NCBI GenBank assembly: GCA_033675545.1
Contig: JAWDGP010003818.1
Location: 29,341 to 93,340, forward strand
Length of the DNA stretch: 64,000 nt
Direction: 5' to 3'
Origin: Elysia crispata
Taxonomy: Eukaryota > Mollusca > Gastropoda > Plakobranchidae
The position numbers and the translations under genes were made by a program. Under the pieces are notes generated by a model. It was not told the DNA's origin, did no database searches, and saw only the letters and a list, made by a program, of their open reading frames with translations. This document shows positions 23,701 through 33,318 of this stretch, piece after piece. The stretch's first letter is position 1; the number at the start of each line of letters is the position of its first letter.

Positions 23701-26103
23701 AAAACCACTTACTTTTTCCGCCCTTTTTGTCACCGGAAATAGGAAAACCACAAGGGAAAACGTCCCATGAAAAATTTTTCTTTTTTCTTTTTTTTTTTTT
23801 ACTTTTTTGCATCCTACCGCTCCTCGTAATCGGAAAAATTACCACTTGCCTTTTTTTCGAAATTCCGACTTAAAGTGCCCTAAAATGCCGCTAAGCGCGC
23901 TCAAGTTTCATATTTTACAAATTACCTTTTTCCCGCCGTGATTACGTGGACAGATACACCTTCTCAAACATACTCCGTTTTTCTTAACCACATTGCTGAA
24001 AAAACGCGCTCAACACCTTTTTCTAAAAATTACTTTTTTTTTTGCTCTGTACTCCTTCTCCTTATCCCCGAAACACTTCCTAATCATCTTTTCCGCCAAA
24101 CTAACGACCAAAAATAGTGAAAAAGCTCCCTAAAGGAGAGAAGAAAAATTTTTCTTTTTTTTATAATTTATTTCACATTTTCCCTCTCCCCTTTAAGAAA
24201 AAAAAAAAACACTTACTTTTTCCGCCTTTTTTGTCACCGGAAATAGGAAAACCTCAAGGGAAAACGTCCCAGGAAAGAATTTTCTTTGTTTTTTTTTTTT
24301 TTTACCTTTTTGCATCCTACCGCTCCTCGTAATCGGAAAAATTACCACTTACCTTTTTTTTGAAATTCCGACTTCAAGTGCCTTAAAATACCGCTAAGCG
24401 CGCTCAAGTTTCATATTTTACAAATTACCTTTTTCCCGCCGTGATTAGGCGGACACATACACCTTCCCAAACACACTCCGTTTTTCCTAACCATAATGCT
24501 GAAAAAACGCGCTTAACACCTTTTTCTAAAAATTACTTTTTTTTGCTCTGTACTCCTTCTCCTTACCCCCGAAACACTTCCTAATCATCTTTTCCGGCAA
24601 CCTAACGGCAAAAAATAGTGAAAAAGCTCCCTAAAGGAGAGAAAAGAGATTTTCTTTTTTGATAATTTATTTCACATTTCCCCTCTCCCCTTACGGAAAA
24701 AAACAAAACCACTTACTTTTTCCGCCCTTTTTGTCACCGGAAATAGGAAAACCGCAAGTGAAAACGTCCTATTAAAATTTTTCTTTTTTCTTTTTTTTTT
24801 TTTTTACTTTTTTGCATCCTACCGCTCTTCGTAATCGGAAAAATTACCACTTACCTTTTTTTTGCAAATTCCGACTTCAAGTGCCCTAAAATGCCGCTAA
24901 GCGCGCTTAAGTTTCATTTTTTACAAATTACCTTTTTTCCGCCGTTATTACGCCAACACATACACCTTCCCAAACACATTCCGTTTTTCCTACCCATAAT
25001 GCCTCAAGAACGTGCCTAACACCTTTAACTTAAAATTAATTTTTTTTCCCTCTCTACTCCTTCTCCTTACCCCCGAAACACTTCCTAATCATCTTTTCCG
25101 GCAAACTAACGACCAAAAATAGTGAAAAAGCTCCCTAAAGGAGAGAAAAAAAATTTTCTTTTTTTTTATAATTTATTTCACATTTTCCCTCTCCCCTTAC
25201 GGAAAAAAACATAACCACTTACTTTTTCTGCCCTTTTTGTCACCGGAAATAGGAAAACCACAAGGGAAAACGTACCGTACAAAATTTTTTTTTCTTCTTT
25301 TTTTTTTTTACTTTTTTTGCATCCTATCGCTCCTCGTAATCGGAAAAATTACCACTTACCTTTTTTTTCAAAATTCTAACTTTAAGTTCCCTAAAATGCC
25401 GCTAAGCGCGCTCAAGTTTCATTTTTTACAAATTACCTTTTTTCCGCCGTTATTACGCCAACACATACACCTTCCCAAACACACTCCGTTTTTCCTACCC
25501 ATAATGCCTTAAAAACGTGCCTTACACCTTTTTCTTAAAATTACTTTTTTTTTTCCTCTCTACTCTTTCTCCTTACCACCGAAACACTTTCTAATCATCT
25601 TTTCCGGCAAACTAACGACCAAAAATGGTCAAAAAAGCTCCCAAAAAGGACAAAAGTAAATTTTCTTTTTTTTTTAATAATTTATTTCACATTTTCCCTC
25701 TCCCCTTACGGAAAAAAACAAAAACACTTACTTTTTCCGCCCTTTTTATCATCGGAAATAGGAAAACCGCAAGGGAAAACGTCCCATAAAAAAAATTTTT
25801 TTCTTCTTTTTTTTTCTACTTTTTTGCATCCTACCGCTCCTTTTAATCGAAAAAATTACCAGTTACCTTTTTTTCCGAATTACGACTTAAAGTGCCCAAA
25901 ACTGACGCTAAGAGTGCGCAAGTCTCATTTTTTTCAAATTACCTTTTTTTCCCAGTGTTTACGCGAACACATACACCTACCCACACACACTCCGTCTTTC
26001 CGACCTATAATGCCTAAAAAAAACGCTGAACACCTTTTTCTTAAAAATTCCTTTTTTTTTGCTCTTTACTCCTTATCGTTACCCACGAAACACTTCCTAA
26101 TCA
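20761..26103 (+). repeat. ~500-bp satellite, array 1 right block
   Basis: Forward-orientation monomers resume and continue to the left end of copy B. The last monomer is cut at CTTCCTAATCA (ending 26103). The first monomers after the inverted block carry more sequence changes. No gene or other feature was seen in this stretch. Confidence 0.95.
21570..24582 (+). repeat. three-monomer higher-order repeat, two copies
   Basis: Two adjoining segments, 21570-23074 (1,505 bp) and 23075-24582 (1,508 bp), are much more alike than neighbouring monomers are. Diagnostic shared variants include ATGGTAAAGAAAGCTCCC, GATTACGTGGACAGATACAC and CCAGGAAAGAATTTTC at matching places. A third copy begins at 24583 and is left after part of a monomer. 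This shows recent amplification in blocks of three monomers. Confidence 0.8.
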
Positions 26104-26352
26104 AGTAGTATACAGAGTGGGGGTTCTGGACCACCTTGCACGAAAAACATACCTGGCCTACATACACTCGAACCCCAATTGTCCATGTACGCAAAACACG
26201 CCCGGCCTACATACAGAATTACCCCAATTCTTCATGTACGCAAAACACGCCTGGCCTACATACATAATTGTTGCAATTGTGTATGTACGAGAAACACGCC
26301 CGGCGTACACACGCGCAATTACCAATTCTTTATGTACCCCCATAGTATCGAT
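26104..26352. repeat. left terminal inverted repeat of copy B
   Basis: Begins AGTAGTATACAGAGTGGGGG and matches the reverse complement of the right end of copy A over about 240 bp. From about 26152 it holds four units of about 50 bp, each with GGCCTACATACA, CAATT and ATGTACG.AAACACGCC, so the TIR itself is a small tandem array. Open frames across it on both strands are repeat artefacts. Confidence 0.9.
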
Positions 26353-26524
26353 TAACCCCAAACTCTCCTCTCTCACTTTATAGAGCAAGCACAGCCTGAA
26401 CACGGCAGCCACCCCACAGCCACTTGCTCTCAGAGCCTAGGCCAGTGAGGATCGGGGGTCACTAAACCACCAACAACCACCAACTTCCGTCAACTTGTTT
26501 ATCTCTTGACAACTCGCCCTAGTT

Positions 26525-26578
26525 CTGACAGGGTGACATAGTTCGGACAGTGTGACCTAGTTGGACAGTGCGACCCAC
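26525..26578. repeat. three ~18-bp tandem units (GGACAGTGTGACCTAGTT-like)
   Basis: CTGACAGGGTGACATAGTT, CGGACAGTGTGACCTAGTT and GGACAGTGCGACCCACATT follow one another. They could be protein-binding sites near the element end; this is inference. Confidence 0.7.
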
Positions 26579-26790
26579 ATTTCTGACAACCAAGAAGTAA
26601 ACGTGACTAAACTATGGTCCGCTTGTAGGCTGAATGAGGCAGAATGAAAACATGACGCACTACATGGCTGAACCGGGAAGTAAACACGACGTACAGCCTT
26701 GTTACTGAGTAACTGTGTATGGAGGCGGGCTGTGTTGGCACGTCGGCAACACGGCCCTTCGTGCCGTGGCCTCTCAAAGCAGTTTATGGC

Positions 26791-26871
26791 GCAGCCAATT
26801 TCTTCATGAAACTGGCCCTGGCTTCGTCCCGGCCTCTCTGAATAAGCGCTTCCTCGTCGACAGTGACCGGT
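26791..26871 (-). pseudogene. duplicated 3' end of the 27276-27926 gene
   Basis: About 80 bp here nearly match the 3' end of the minus-strand gene at 27276 onward (shared blocks GCAGCCAATTTCTT, ATGAAACTGGCCCTGG and GGCCTCTCTGAATAAGC). In the minus-strand sense the two stretches encode the same closing peptide type (RGRDEARAS). Only the gene end is copied, so this is a relic of a local duplication of about 0.5 kb, not a second gene. Confidence 0.7.
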
Positions 26872-26898
26872 CACGGTATGGAATGCGTGACAACTTAT

Positions 26899-26914
26899 AG
26901 CTTATATATAAGCT
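26899..26914. repeat. perfect 16-bp palindrome AGCTTATATATAAGCT
   Basis: The sequence equals its own reverse complement and contains a TATATA core. It could be a TATA-type promoter element or a dimer-binding site, but no gene start lies directly next to it. Confidence 0.6.
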
Positions 26915-26990
26915 GATAGACAGATATTGCACCACAATCCATGGTTGTGAATATTCCGCTACATCCTGCTATATTACACCAGCTGTACCT

Positions 26991-27086
26991 TCTAGAAGCC
27001 AGATAAGACTGATGGTGCAATGTACACACAACCAGCTATCTAGAAGCCAGATAAGACTGATGGTGCAATGTACACACAACCAGCTA
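26991..27086. repeat. 48-bp tandem duplication
   Basis: A unit beginning TCTAGAAGCCAGATAAGACT starts at 26991 and again at 27039 with no visible differences, so the duplication is recent relative to the element. Confidence 0.9.
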
Positions 27087-27275
27087 TCTATGACAGGGGG
27101 TCAACTATAGTATACTGGCCAGGTTGGCTGATTAAACCAGGAAGTAAATAGGCGAGCTATTTGCAGTTTGGTTCAAGGGGCATAAATAAGAAAAATGTGG
27201 ATGAAAGTTAGTCTTACAGAGTTACGGAGTATGGAGGCGGGCTGTATGGCGTATGTTGTCGCCGCTTAAAGAAGA

Positions 27276-27926
27276 CTAAGGTGCAGCCAATTTCTTTATG
27301 AAACTGGCCCTGGCCTCGTCCCGGCCTCTCTGAATAAGCACTTCCTCGTCGAGAGTGACCGCGGTATGCGCCTTTTTTGCCCTATACCGAATTTCTGCCT
27401 TCATCTGGGTATATTTGTGGACCTCATCAACAACTATGCGGAATTCTTCATCAGAGATCTGACCATCTGTGAGTGCTCTCGAGACATGGGCGGATATGGA
27501 GTTGAGTTTACTCCCGGCAAGAATCATAACCTCGTCATGCTTTTTTGCCTTCACCGAGAGCCGGCGGCTGACAAATTTACCGGCGGCACTGAGGAGTCCA
27601 CAGCCCAAGGCTGCAACCTCAAGCCCCAGTACAACCGGGGCTGCTATGATCGTGGACAGGAGGCCCACACCTCAAATGTCCATCCCCACACTGGCTGAGA
27701 ATAGCGCCCTGTCGACAGCATCTACAGCGTTAATCCCGCGCCGGTATTTCTTAAAGAGCTGGGAGTGTCTACCTTTTTCGTCTTCGAGGTGCTTACGAAG
27801 TCGCGAGATCTCCTGAAGTCGGAAGTACTGATCTGGCCGTTGCGGGGTGCCGCCGGCAACGTTGCCGTCATCGGGCAGCTCTGGGTAGAGAGCGCCCGAT
27901 GGAGCTGTTGGAGTCACTTGCTTCAT
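27276..27926 (-). pseudogene. membrane/coiled-coil element protein, broken copy
   Basis: Remains of one gene, starting at 27926 (MKQVTPTAPSGALYPELP) and broken about once. An N-terminal YPELP-type motif is followed by a charged helix (FRLQEISRLRKHLEDEK). Then come a hydrophobic double segment (VVLGLEVAALGCGLLSAAGK) and a C-terminal helical domain with LNSISAHVSRALTDGQISDEEFRIVV. The 197-residue gene of element C at 60081-60674 has the same build, with HVYPRIIP, FRLKHIKDVKQELE, VSVVLGGVSAGCGV, and LNTINSILSKALNDGFISNEEF. The two are therefore homologous despite opposite base composition. The function is unknown; a membrane-active virion protein is possible. Confidence 0.65.
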
Positions 27927-27950
27927 TGTATTTTACCACCAATGTGTCAT

Positions 27951-28598
27951 CTACAAGTCAAGTTCAATTAGGAGGGAGACCACCGCGCTCGCGATTTCGG
28001 GGGTGGACAAGGCTGATCTAAAGTTTATTTTGTCGCCTTGCTGCAGCGCCAGAGGGGTTGAAAATATAGAAATACCGCAGGCTTGGCCCGGGGGCTTGAT
28101 CGTACCATATAACGGTTTTTCCATCCCGTTGACCGAAATATTGACAAGGGCGGCGGAGATTAAGTTGTGAGGTGCTGTTGTCGACAGCCCCATACGAAGG
28201 ACCCTACCTGCGGCCATCATGGGATAGCCCCCATCTGCAAGGCCCCTAGCTGCATCGCTGCCAAATGACCACTCGTATCGGTTATCGAGCATAGACCGTT
28301 TCTGTTCGGCCCACACAGTTATCATAGGCTTACGCCTATCTACCGCGGCTTCGAAAGCATCAGCCGCCGTTCTCACGACCTGGTTCCATGAAGTAGCCTC
28401 ATCACCTTTGTACGGCCGTAGTTCTGTGGGCAGCCCACGCACCAGTTGCCCCCCCATGTCCAGATCACCACTCATGGTGTCGCCCGTCTTCAGGACACGG
28501 AGGCCGTCTTGTGCATCTACGTAGTCTTTTTTAGCATAGCCAGATAGGACTTCGGCCAGGTCAGGCCCGCGGCTGATCCTCTCACCGAAGATACTCAT
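27951..28598 (-). CDS. fibre-like element protein with a phage-tail-fibre-type motif
   Basis: A 215-residue product. Residues 21-55 read YAKKDYVDAQDGLRVLKTGD followed by TMSGDLDMGGQLVRGLP. The block G-D-T-M-S-G-D-L-D-M-G-G is typical of repeats in bacteriophage tail-fibre proteins and is also found in fibre-like proteins of other large DNA viruses. The C-terminal 100 residues are beta-rich (LISAALVNISVNGME, ISIFSTPLALQQGDKINF) and could be a jelly-roll or C1q/TNF-like head. The start codon overlaps the stop of the penton-like gene (ATGA), so the two are probably expressed together, as fibre and base would be. The frame is open. The fibre role is inference from motif, beta content and neighbour. 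Confidence 0.6.
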   Translation of the reverse strand: MSIFGERISRGPDLAEVLSGYAKKDYVDAQDGLRVLKTGDTMSGDLDMGGQLVRGLPTELRPYKGDEATSWNQVVRTAADAFEAAVDRRKPMITVWAEQKRSMLDNRYEWSFGSDAARGLADGGYPMMAAGRVLRMGLSTTAPHNLISAALVNISVNGMEKPLYGTIKPPGQACGISIFSTPLALQQGDKINFRSALSTPEIASAVVSLLIELDL

Positions 28599-29281
28599 TT
28601 TCTGACGACCTCGAGCGTGACGTGTACCGGGAGATCTTGGTTGAAAGTTGCCTTTCCTGATGATGCACCCCTAATAGAAACCTTCAACTCGCCTATCGTA
28701 CCATCTCGAAGGCGTTTATATTCGGGACATTCCACGCGGACCGTGTTTATGTCCCCGAAGACGTGGTGCCCCAGCCCGATGCCGGCCAGGAGTGTTGAGG
28801 GAGCCCCATCAACAATATTTTCGGCCTTGTTTATCTCCTCCAAGTGGACCCACAGCATTTGCCTCGTCGCAAAGTTTACAGGGCGATCGCCCGTATACAC
28901 ACCCGCGTCGAGCCAGACTCCGCCCAAGCCGTCGTCCAGGCCGAGAAGCGCCAGCAAGCCGTCGGATAGACGGATTCCCCGCTCGGGGGCAACTTCTAGG
29001 GTGATCAAACCGCTTTCTCGACTCACCGCTAGCGTGTGGCTGGCCCCCTTGAGAATCTCTTTTAGCCGGTCGAACCCATACAGGCCGGGTGGGATGTTGA
29101 GGGTTTCTTCTGACCCCCCAGTACTTCTCCTAGAAAACTTCTCCCCTCGTTCGATGTTGTACCACCCCACCGCGAAGGTGATTGACTTGAGGCCAATGTA
29201 GAGGTGCCCATCGCGGTTGTCAATGCACCGCTGGAGGGGGACAGCCTCCCCCCTTTGAACGTTCGAAAGCGTGTGGAACAT
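28595..29281 (-). CDS. penton-like minor capsid protein
   Basis: A 228-residue product whose middle part aligns by eye with the 255-residue protein of element C (62557-63324). Residues 63-77 (IPPGLYGFDRLKEIL) match VPKGSYGYSDLVKEI. Residues 95-117, with LEVAPERGIRLSDGL and LLGLDD, match LEVNPNYRVRFLQNSL and VLGFTGD. Upstream, LYIGLKSITFAVGWYNI matches YEIALVDLETYYSFPNI. The spacing of these blocks is conserved. Proteins of this type in adintovirus-like elements are thought to form the vertex (penton) as a single jelly-roll; I infer this from the pattern. The start at 29281 is 14 bp from the divergent start at 29296. The frame is open. Confidence 0.6.
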   Translation of the reverse strand: MFHTLSNVQRGEAVPLQRCIDNRDGHLYIGLKSITFAVGWYNIERGEKFSRRSTGGSEETLNIPPGLYGFDRLKEILKGASHTLAVSRESGLITLEVAPERGIRLSDGLLALLGLDDGLGGVWLDAGVYTGDRPVNFATRQMLWVHLEEINKAENIVDGAPSTLLAGIGLGHHVFGDINTVRVECPEYKRLRDGTIGELKVSIRGASSGKATFNQDLPVHVTLEVVRK

Positions 29282-29295
29282 GATGGCCCAATATT

Positions 29296-30560
29296 ATGAA
29301 TGCGAAAGATTTCAAGTTTAATAGTGAAGCCAAGTACCAGCCGGGCCTCCAAAAGCCGCGGCTCGCGATGTTGGCAATCTCGCAGAAGGCCAGGTTCAGG
29401 TTCAGGCTGACGACCTGCAGAAATGGTTCAGGGCTAAGTATCACAATGTCTTCGAACACTGCCGCCTGCCTAGGATTTATTCAGACAACACGTTCCAGGC
29501 TTGGTGTAAAACCCCGATGCAGTTTTGGCAGAACTTCGCCGTTTGGTGTGCCACCACAGGTTGTGGAGTTTTAGCGGAAGACCATTTGACTGTCGCTGAT
29601 GCCCCTCTGCAGTCCTTCTACCGCTTCCACGCGTACTACCAAACACGCCGTATACTGGAAGATATACAGGCCCGAATTCCCCCGGAGCAGGAATGGAAAG
29701 CGGTAAACAATCCTTACGACCGCGAGGGGTACGAGAGAATCTGCGAAGAATTTGGCATCTCCCCACACTCTGATTGGAAGATCCGTGGCCACACCCAGGG
29801 GCTCGGCCGAGTCTACTTCTACTTGTCTGGGGTCGGATATAGCCCAGTTGGTGACGGGGAGTATAACCCGGACAGAATGTCGTTCACACACGAGACAGAA
29901 CACGGCATTCCCCACGTGGACTACATCGATCAGGATACCGCCGGAGTAGACACGGCCTGGAAGAATTTCATACTCAATAAGTCAGATGGCTTCACCCTCC
30001 CCGGGGTCAATAGGTTGAAGGATAGTAGCCGGACACGTGTGGGCCATCCTCACCGCCCAGGCCCAGACCCGCGCAAACATTCTAGGCGCCGGGGCGACGG
30101 CCTCAGATACGCAGCAACAGTTCCTAGTGAACGTTGAAACTGTCATAGCTTCTCCTGTGGACATCCCCTCATCAATAGCCCGTTATCAGGAAGCCCTACA
30201 GTATGCCCGCTCTGAGGTCAACCTATCCTTTGCATTGGGGATCCGTATGGATAAGAGAGTGGGCTAAAATAACTTGCTCGTTATCGCGACCAGTGAACAG
30301 CACCTGGGTTCGAATATCGGCCTGAATGAGGGTGTCGCCCCACCAGACGCCGCAAATAAACCGGCGAAAAGGGGCTCGTTATACCGATGGGCGTCGACCC
30401 ACCGTCAGAGGCGACTAACAGTCAGCGCGGTGCGAAGCCGCACCCCGATGCAGCAACGGCGGCAGCCAAAGCAGACTATGAGGCCCATGAGGACGAAAAA
30501 ACAGCCCTCATCGTAGGTATTATTGCCATCGGCCTAGGCCTTCTTTGGTTTATTGGGTAG
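29296..30560 (+). pseudogene. large conserved element protein, broken copy
   Basis: Remains of a gene of about 420 codons starting at 29296 (MNAKDFKFNSEAKYQPGL) and ending just past 30553; several breaks. Recognisable pieces include MQFWQNFAVWCATTGCGV, FHAYYQTRRILEDIQARIP, YERICEEFGISPHSDW, a QTRANILGAG stretch and a C-terminal hydrophobic helix shared with copy A (its 1-232 end). I remember proteins of this pattern from cnidarian Polinton-like elements, but know no domain name or function. Its place opposite the penton-like gene, with only 14 bp between the starts, suggests a structural protein. It converges on the minus-strand coiled-coil gene that follows. Confidence 0.6.
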
Positions 30561-30563
30561 AAG

Positions 30564-31954
30564 TCACTCGCGTGCCGCTACAAGCAGTAAGCCCCCTACA
30601 GCCAGAAGAACGGCCCACAGATTTCCAGCCAGCCAGACTGCGGTTTTCCCGAGGAGGGACAGGAGCCAGGAGACGATCGACCCGATAATTCCTGGAAGGG
30701 CGGCGGCCGCCTTGCCATCCAGCTTGGCCAGGATTCTTCCGAGGCTTTGTAGATGTTTTTTAAGCCACTCTTTAACCCCGCCCTTTCCGGGAGGCGGCGG
30801 GGTTGGCTGCGGCGGGACGGCGCCGCCCGCAGAGCCGCCCGGGAGAGCCAGGACAATGGTGCTAATAATCATCCCGAGCGCCGTGAGAATAGACACAACC
30901 GTTATTCCTTGCTCACGAAAGAAGGTCTTTATTCGCTCGGCGAGGGTTTTGTCCTCATGTAGGATCCGGTGCAGGGTTTCACGTATACGGCTGATCTGGG
31001 ACCGGAGAGCCTCCCTGGTGGACGAAGCGGCCTCAAGGTGGGCGGCCCTTTCATCCTGCAGTTTACGCAGGCGTTCAGCAATGCGGTCTTTAGTAGTCTC
31101 GTCCGGGGCCTCTTCTAGCTTGCGTTCTTCCAAAGCGATGTGTTTATCCAGTTCCGTGAGCTTGGCTTCGTTGTTCACCTGGGGCAGGCTTCGGTTGCTA
31201 TTTCTACGCTTCCTTTCGTGTGGTCGGCCACGACGGGGATGATGTCCACATCTTCGTCGGGGGTAATATCATAGGCGTGTTGTACGGCTTCCTCGCACTT
31301 GGGGCTGAGTTTCCCTGTTTTTCGTGTTTTTGAGTCGTACTTTTTGAGCCCCATGGACTCGCGTATGGCTTCTGTCCCACCATTACCGTACTTTGAGGCT
31401 AACGTACTTAAAGCAAGGAAGCCGCCGCCCCTGGTGTTTATAACCGAAATCACTTTCCCCTCTTCAGGGGTCCAGTAAAGGGTTTTACCATCCCTGCCGA
31501 CTTCGAATTGGTCATAGGGGATTTTTTCGGGGAGGGGCAAGCCTTTATAGTCTTCTGCAATCGACTGGTAGTATTCATTTACCAGGGCTGTTTTCGCAGC
31601 GGCGCGATCGGCGGCGGTGATTTCATCCCGAAGGTTCATGATGTTGTCTCCAGGTCTGGTGGAAGGGGTGATTCTGGAAGGATCGGGGAGGGTATCGATC
31701 GAAGTTCTAGAGGAGATGTGAAAGTCGGCCGAGGTATCGAACGCACTTCCATCGCGGGTGCTCTTGTCGTAGAGGGTATCGATCGGTTTTCCATAGGCGT
31801 CGACGTTCTGGGTGCTGAATGAGGTTTCAGCATAGCCGCCCGGAGTGATAGTGTCGTTAGGAGTATAAACATTGAGGGGGGTGTCATCGGTAATAAAACC
31901 GCGGGCAATGTCGCCTCTGGCACGACTAGACTCATTGTAATCGAAGTCCGACAT
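30564..31954 (-). pseudogene. coiled-coil / transmembrane element protein, broken copy
   Basis: Counterpart in copy B of the gene at 206-1758, broken in this copy about once or twice. Start at 31954 (MSDFDYNESSRARGD). The Thr/Ser-rich N-terminal half, the coiled coil with LTELDKHIALEERKLEE, the membrane helix and the PPQPTPPPPGKGG linker are all recognisable. It lies 39 bp from the divergent capsid start at 31994, as in copy A, and this spacer is well conserved between copies, which supports a shared control region. Confidence 0.6.
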
Positions 31955-31993
31955 GTTCTTGTATTGAAGACCAGTTTACCCAGGTTCAATACC

Positions 31994-33285
31994 ATGGCTT
32001 CAAGTGCTTTCGGAAGAAAACTCAACCCGTACCGGCGCCTACGTGACCCCCTTGGGGTGAAGGCCACGAGGCAGACAGTTGTAGTGACCAACAACCCCGC
32101 AACGGTCGACCAAAACCAGCAGTTGCTGGTTCGCTTCCCCAACTTGGGGGCCGACGATGTCATCGTGCCAGGTACCGCGCGGCTGGCTTTCACAATCTCG
32201 CTGTCTTCGACCGACACCAACAGAACGCTGGTTCAAAATATAGGCCGCGCAATCTGCAAGAGGGTGACCATTCGCTTCAGCGGAAACGAGATTATGTCGA
32301 TCGATGATTCAGACGTCTATTACTGCTACCAAGATCTCTGGAAGACCGCCTTTGAGCGCGAGAACTCACAATATCAGGGCATAGACACCACCACCAACCG
32401 CAATGCGACCAAGCTTCGTGTCGGCGCGGGGGACGTAGAAAACGTCCCCGCCGACAAGGCCATTTCAGAAGCGTACGGCAACAGGTTCTTCGTGCCTCTC
32501 GACTTTGAAATTCTAGAGAGTCACATGCCGTTCTACAGGCGGGGCTCGGAGACCGACTGGAGTATGAACTCACGTTTAACGAGTACGGCTTGGCCATGCA
32601 GGCCACCGCCGACGCTGGCGGTAGCTACACAGTCGAAAACATCAGTCTAGAGTTCGATAAGATCACCAACACCGAACTCGCCCGAAATATCCGCAACCAG
32701 TACGCCAACCGCTTGGCGATCCCATACGAGCGTATCCTGAGGCACCGCAAGCTCCGCCGAGATAAGAGCGACACGCTCTGGAACATCAACATCAACACCC
32801 CGGCGCGCTCCATGAAGGGAATACTGCTGCTCTTTGTGGACCCTGCGGCTGCCTTCCAGCGCGACACGGAGGCCTTCTACAACCCCAAGATGACGAAAGT
32901 TGAAGTTACCATCGAGGGCGTCCCGAACGAGCTCTATGCGCAGGGCCTGCGCGCATACCAGCAGTGGGACGAGGCCATAAAGTTTCACGCAAGCGGCTCC
33001 AAACGAGACCCCACAGCAGGTGTTGTCGCGAAAGACCTAGACCTGGCGGATGTGTCTCTCCCCGAGTACTTGACCACCAAGTTCTCCCTGTGGCTTGACA
33101 TGCGGTCCAGTGATGACGATCGGCTCCAAGGCACGGGGAGACGAATCGAGAACGCGTCGGAAGGTGTGACGCTGCAGATCACGAAGAAGCCCGAGGCCGC
33201 CGGCGTATTGGATGTGTATGTCTTCCTCATCATTGATGCACAACTAAACCTGGAGGATGGGCGAATCACGTCCATCTTGTATTAA
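31994..33285 (+). pseudogene. major capsid protein (double jelly-roll type), broken copy
   Basis: Capsid gene of copy B, better preserved than in copy A but still broken about once. The start at 31994 gives MASSAFGRKLNPYRRLRDPL, a basic N-terminal arm of the sort that faces the capsid interior. The first jelly-roll region includes QQLLVRFPNLGADDVIVPG and VTIRFSGNEIMSIDDSDVY. The later part has FDKITNTELARNIRNQYANR, MKGILLLFVDP and a closing VYVFLIIDAQLNLEDGRITS. Total length is in the range expected for Polinton capsid proteins (roughly 430 residues). The packaging ATPase follows after 33 bp. Confidence 0.75.
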
Positions 33286-33318
33286 CAACTTACCCCACTC
33301 CCCCCACTCGGCGATCAT

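Larger units (their letters stand above)
26353..27275. other. non-coding left end of copy B with several short repeats
   Basis: No gene is supported in this 0.9-kb stretch. It holds a triple 18-bp repeat, a duplicated gene end, a 16-bp palindrome and a 48-bp tandem duplication, each listed separately. It also contains a larger direct duplication with an offset of about 490-510 bp: GTATGGAGGCGGGCTGT occurs near 26717 and 27229, and GGAAGTAAA motifs precede both. Confidence 0.7.

Noticed and set aside
10966-26103. Many open frames of 60-130 codons in the satellite, some starting MVKKAPKKDK or MKKLPKGEKK
   Set aside because: They consist of Lys/Phe-rich low complexity translated from A and T runs, change frame and length from monomer to monomer, and show no consistent stop position. 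A few in the block 19131-20868 are on the other strand only because the satellite is inverted.
26117-26412. Open frames on both strands across the left TIR of copy B
   Set aside because: They arise from the ~50-bp tandem units of the TIR and repeat with it.
26524-26600. The 18-bp triple repeat as a phage-type operator or iteron origin
   Set aside because: Only three imperfect copies, and no adjacent replication initiator; replication in this element type starts at its ends.
26557-26874. A 105-codon minus-strand open frame
   Set aside because: Only its first part corresponds to the duplicated 3' end of a gene; the rest reads through non-coding repeats.
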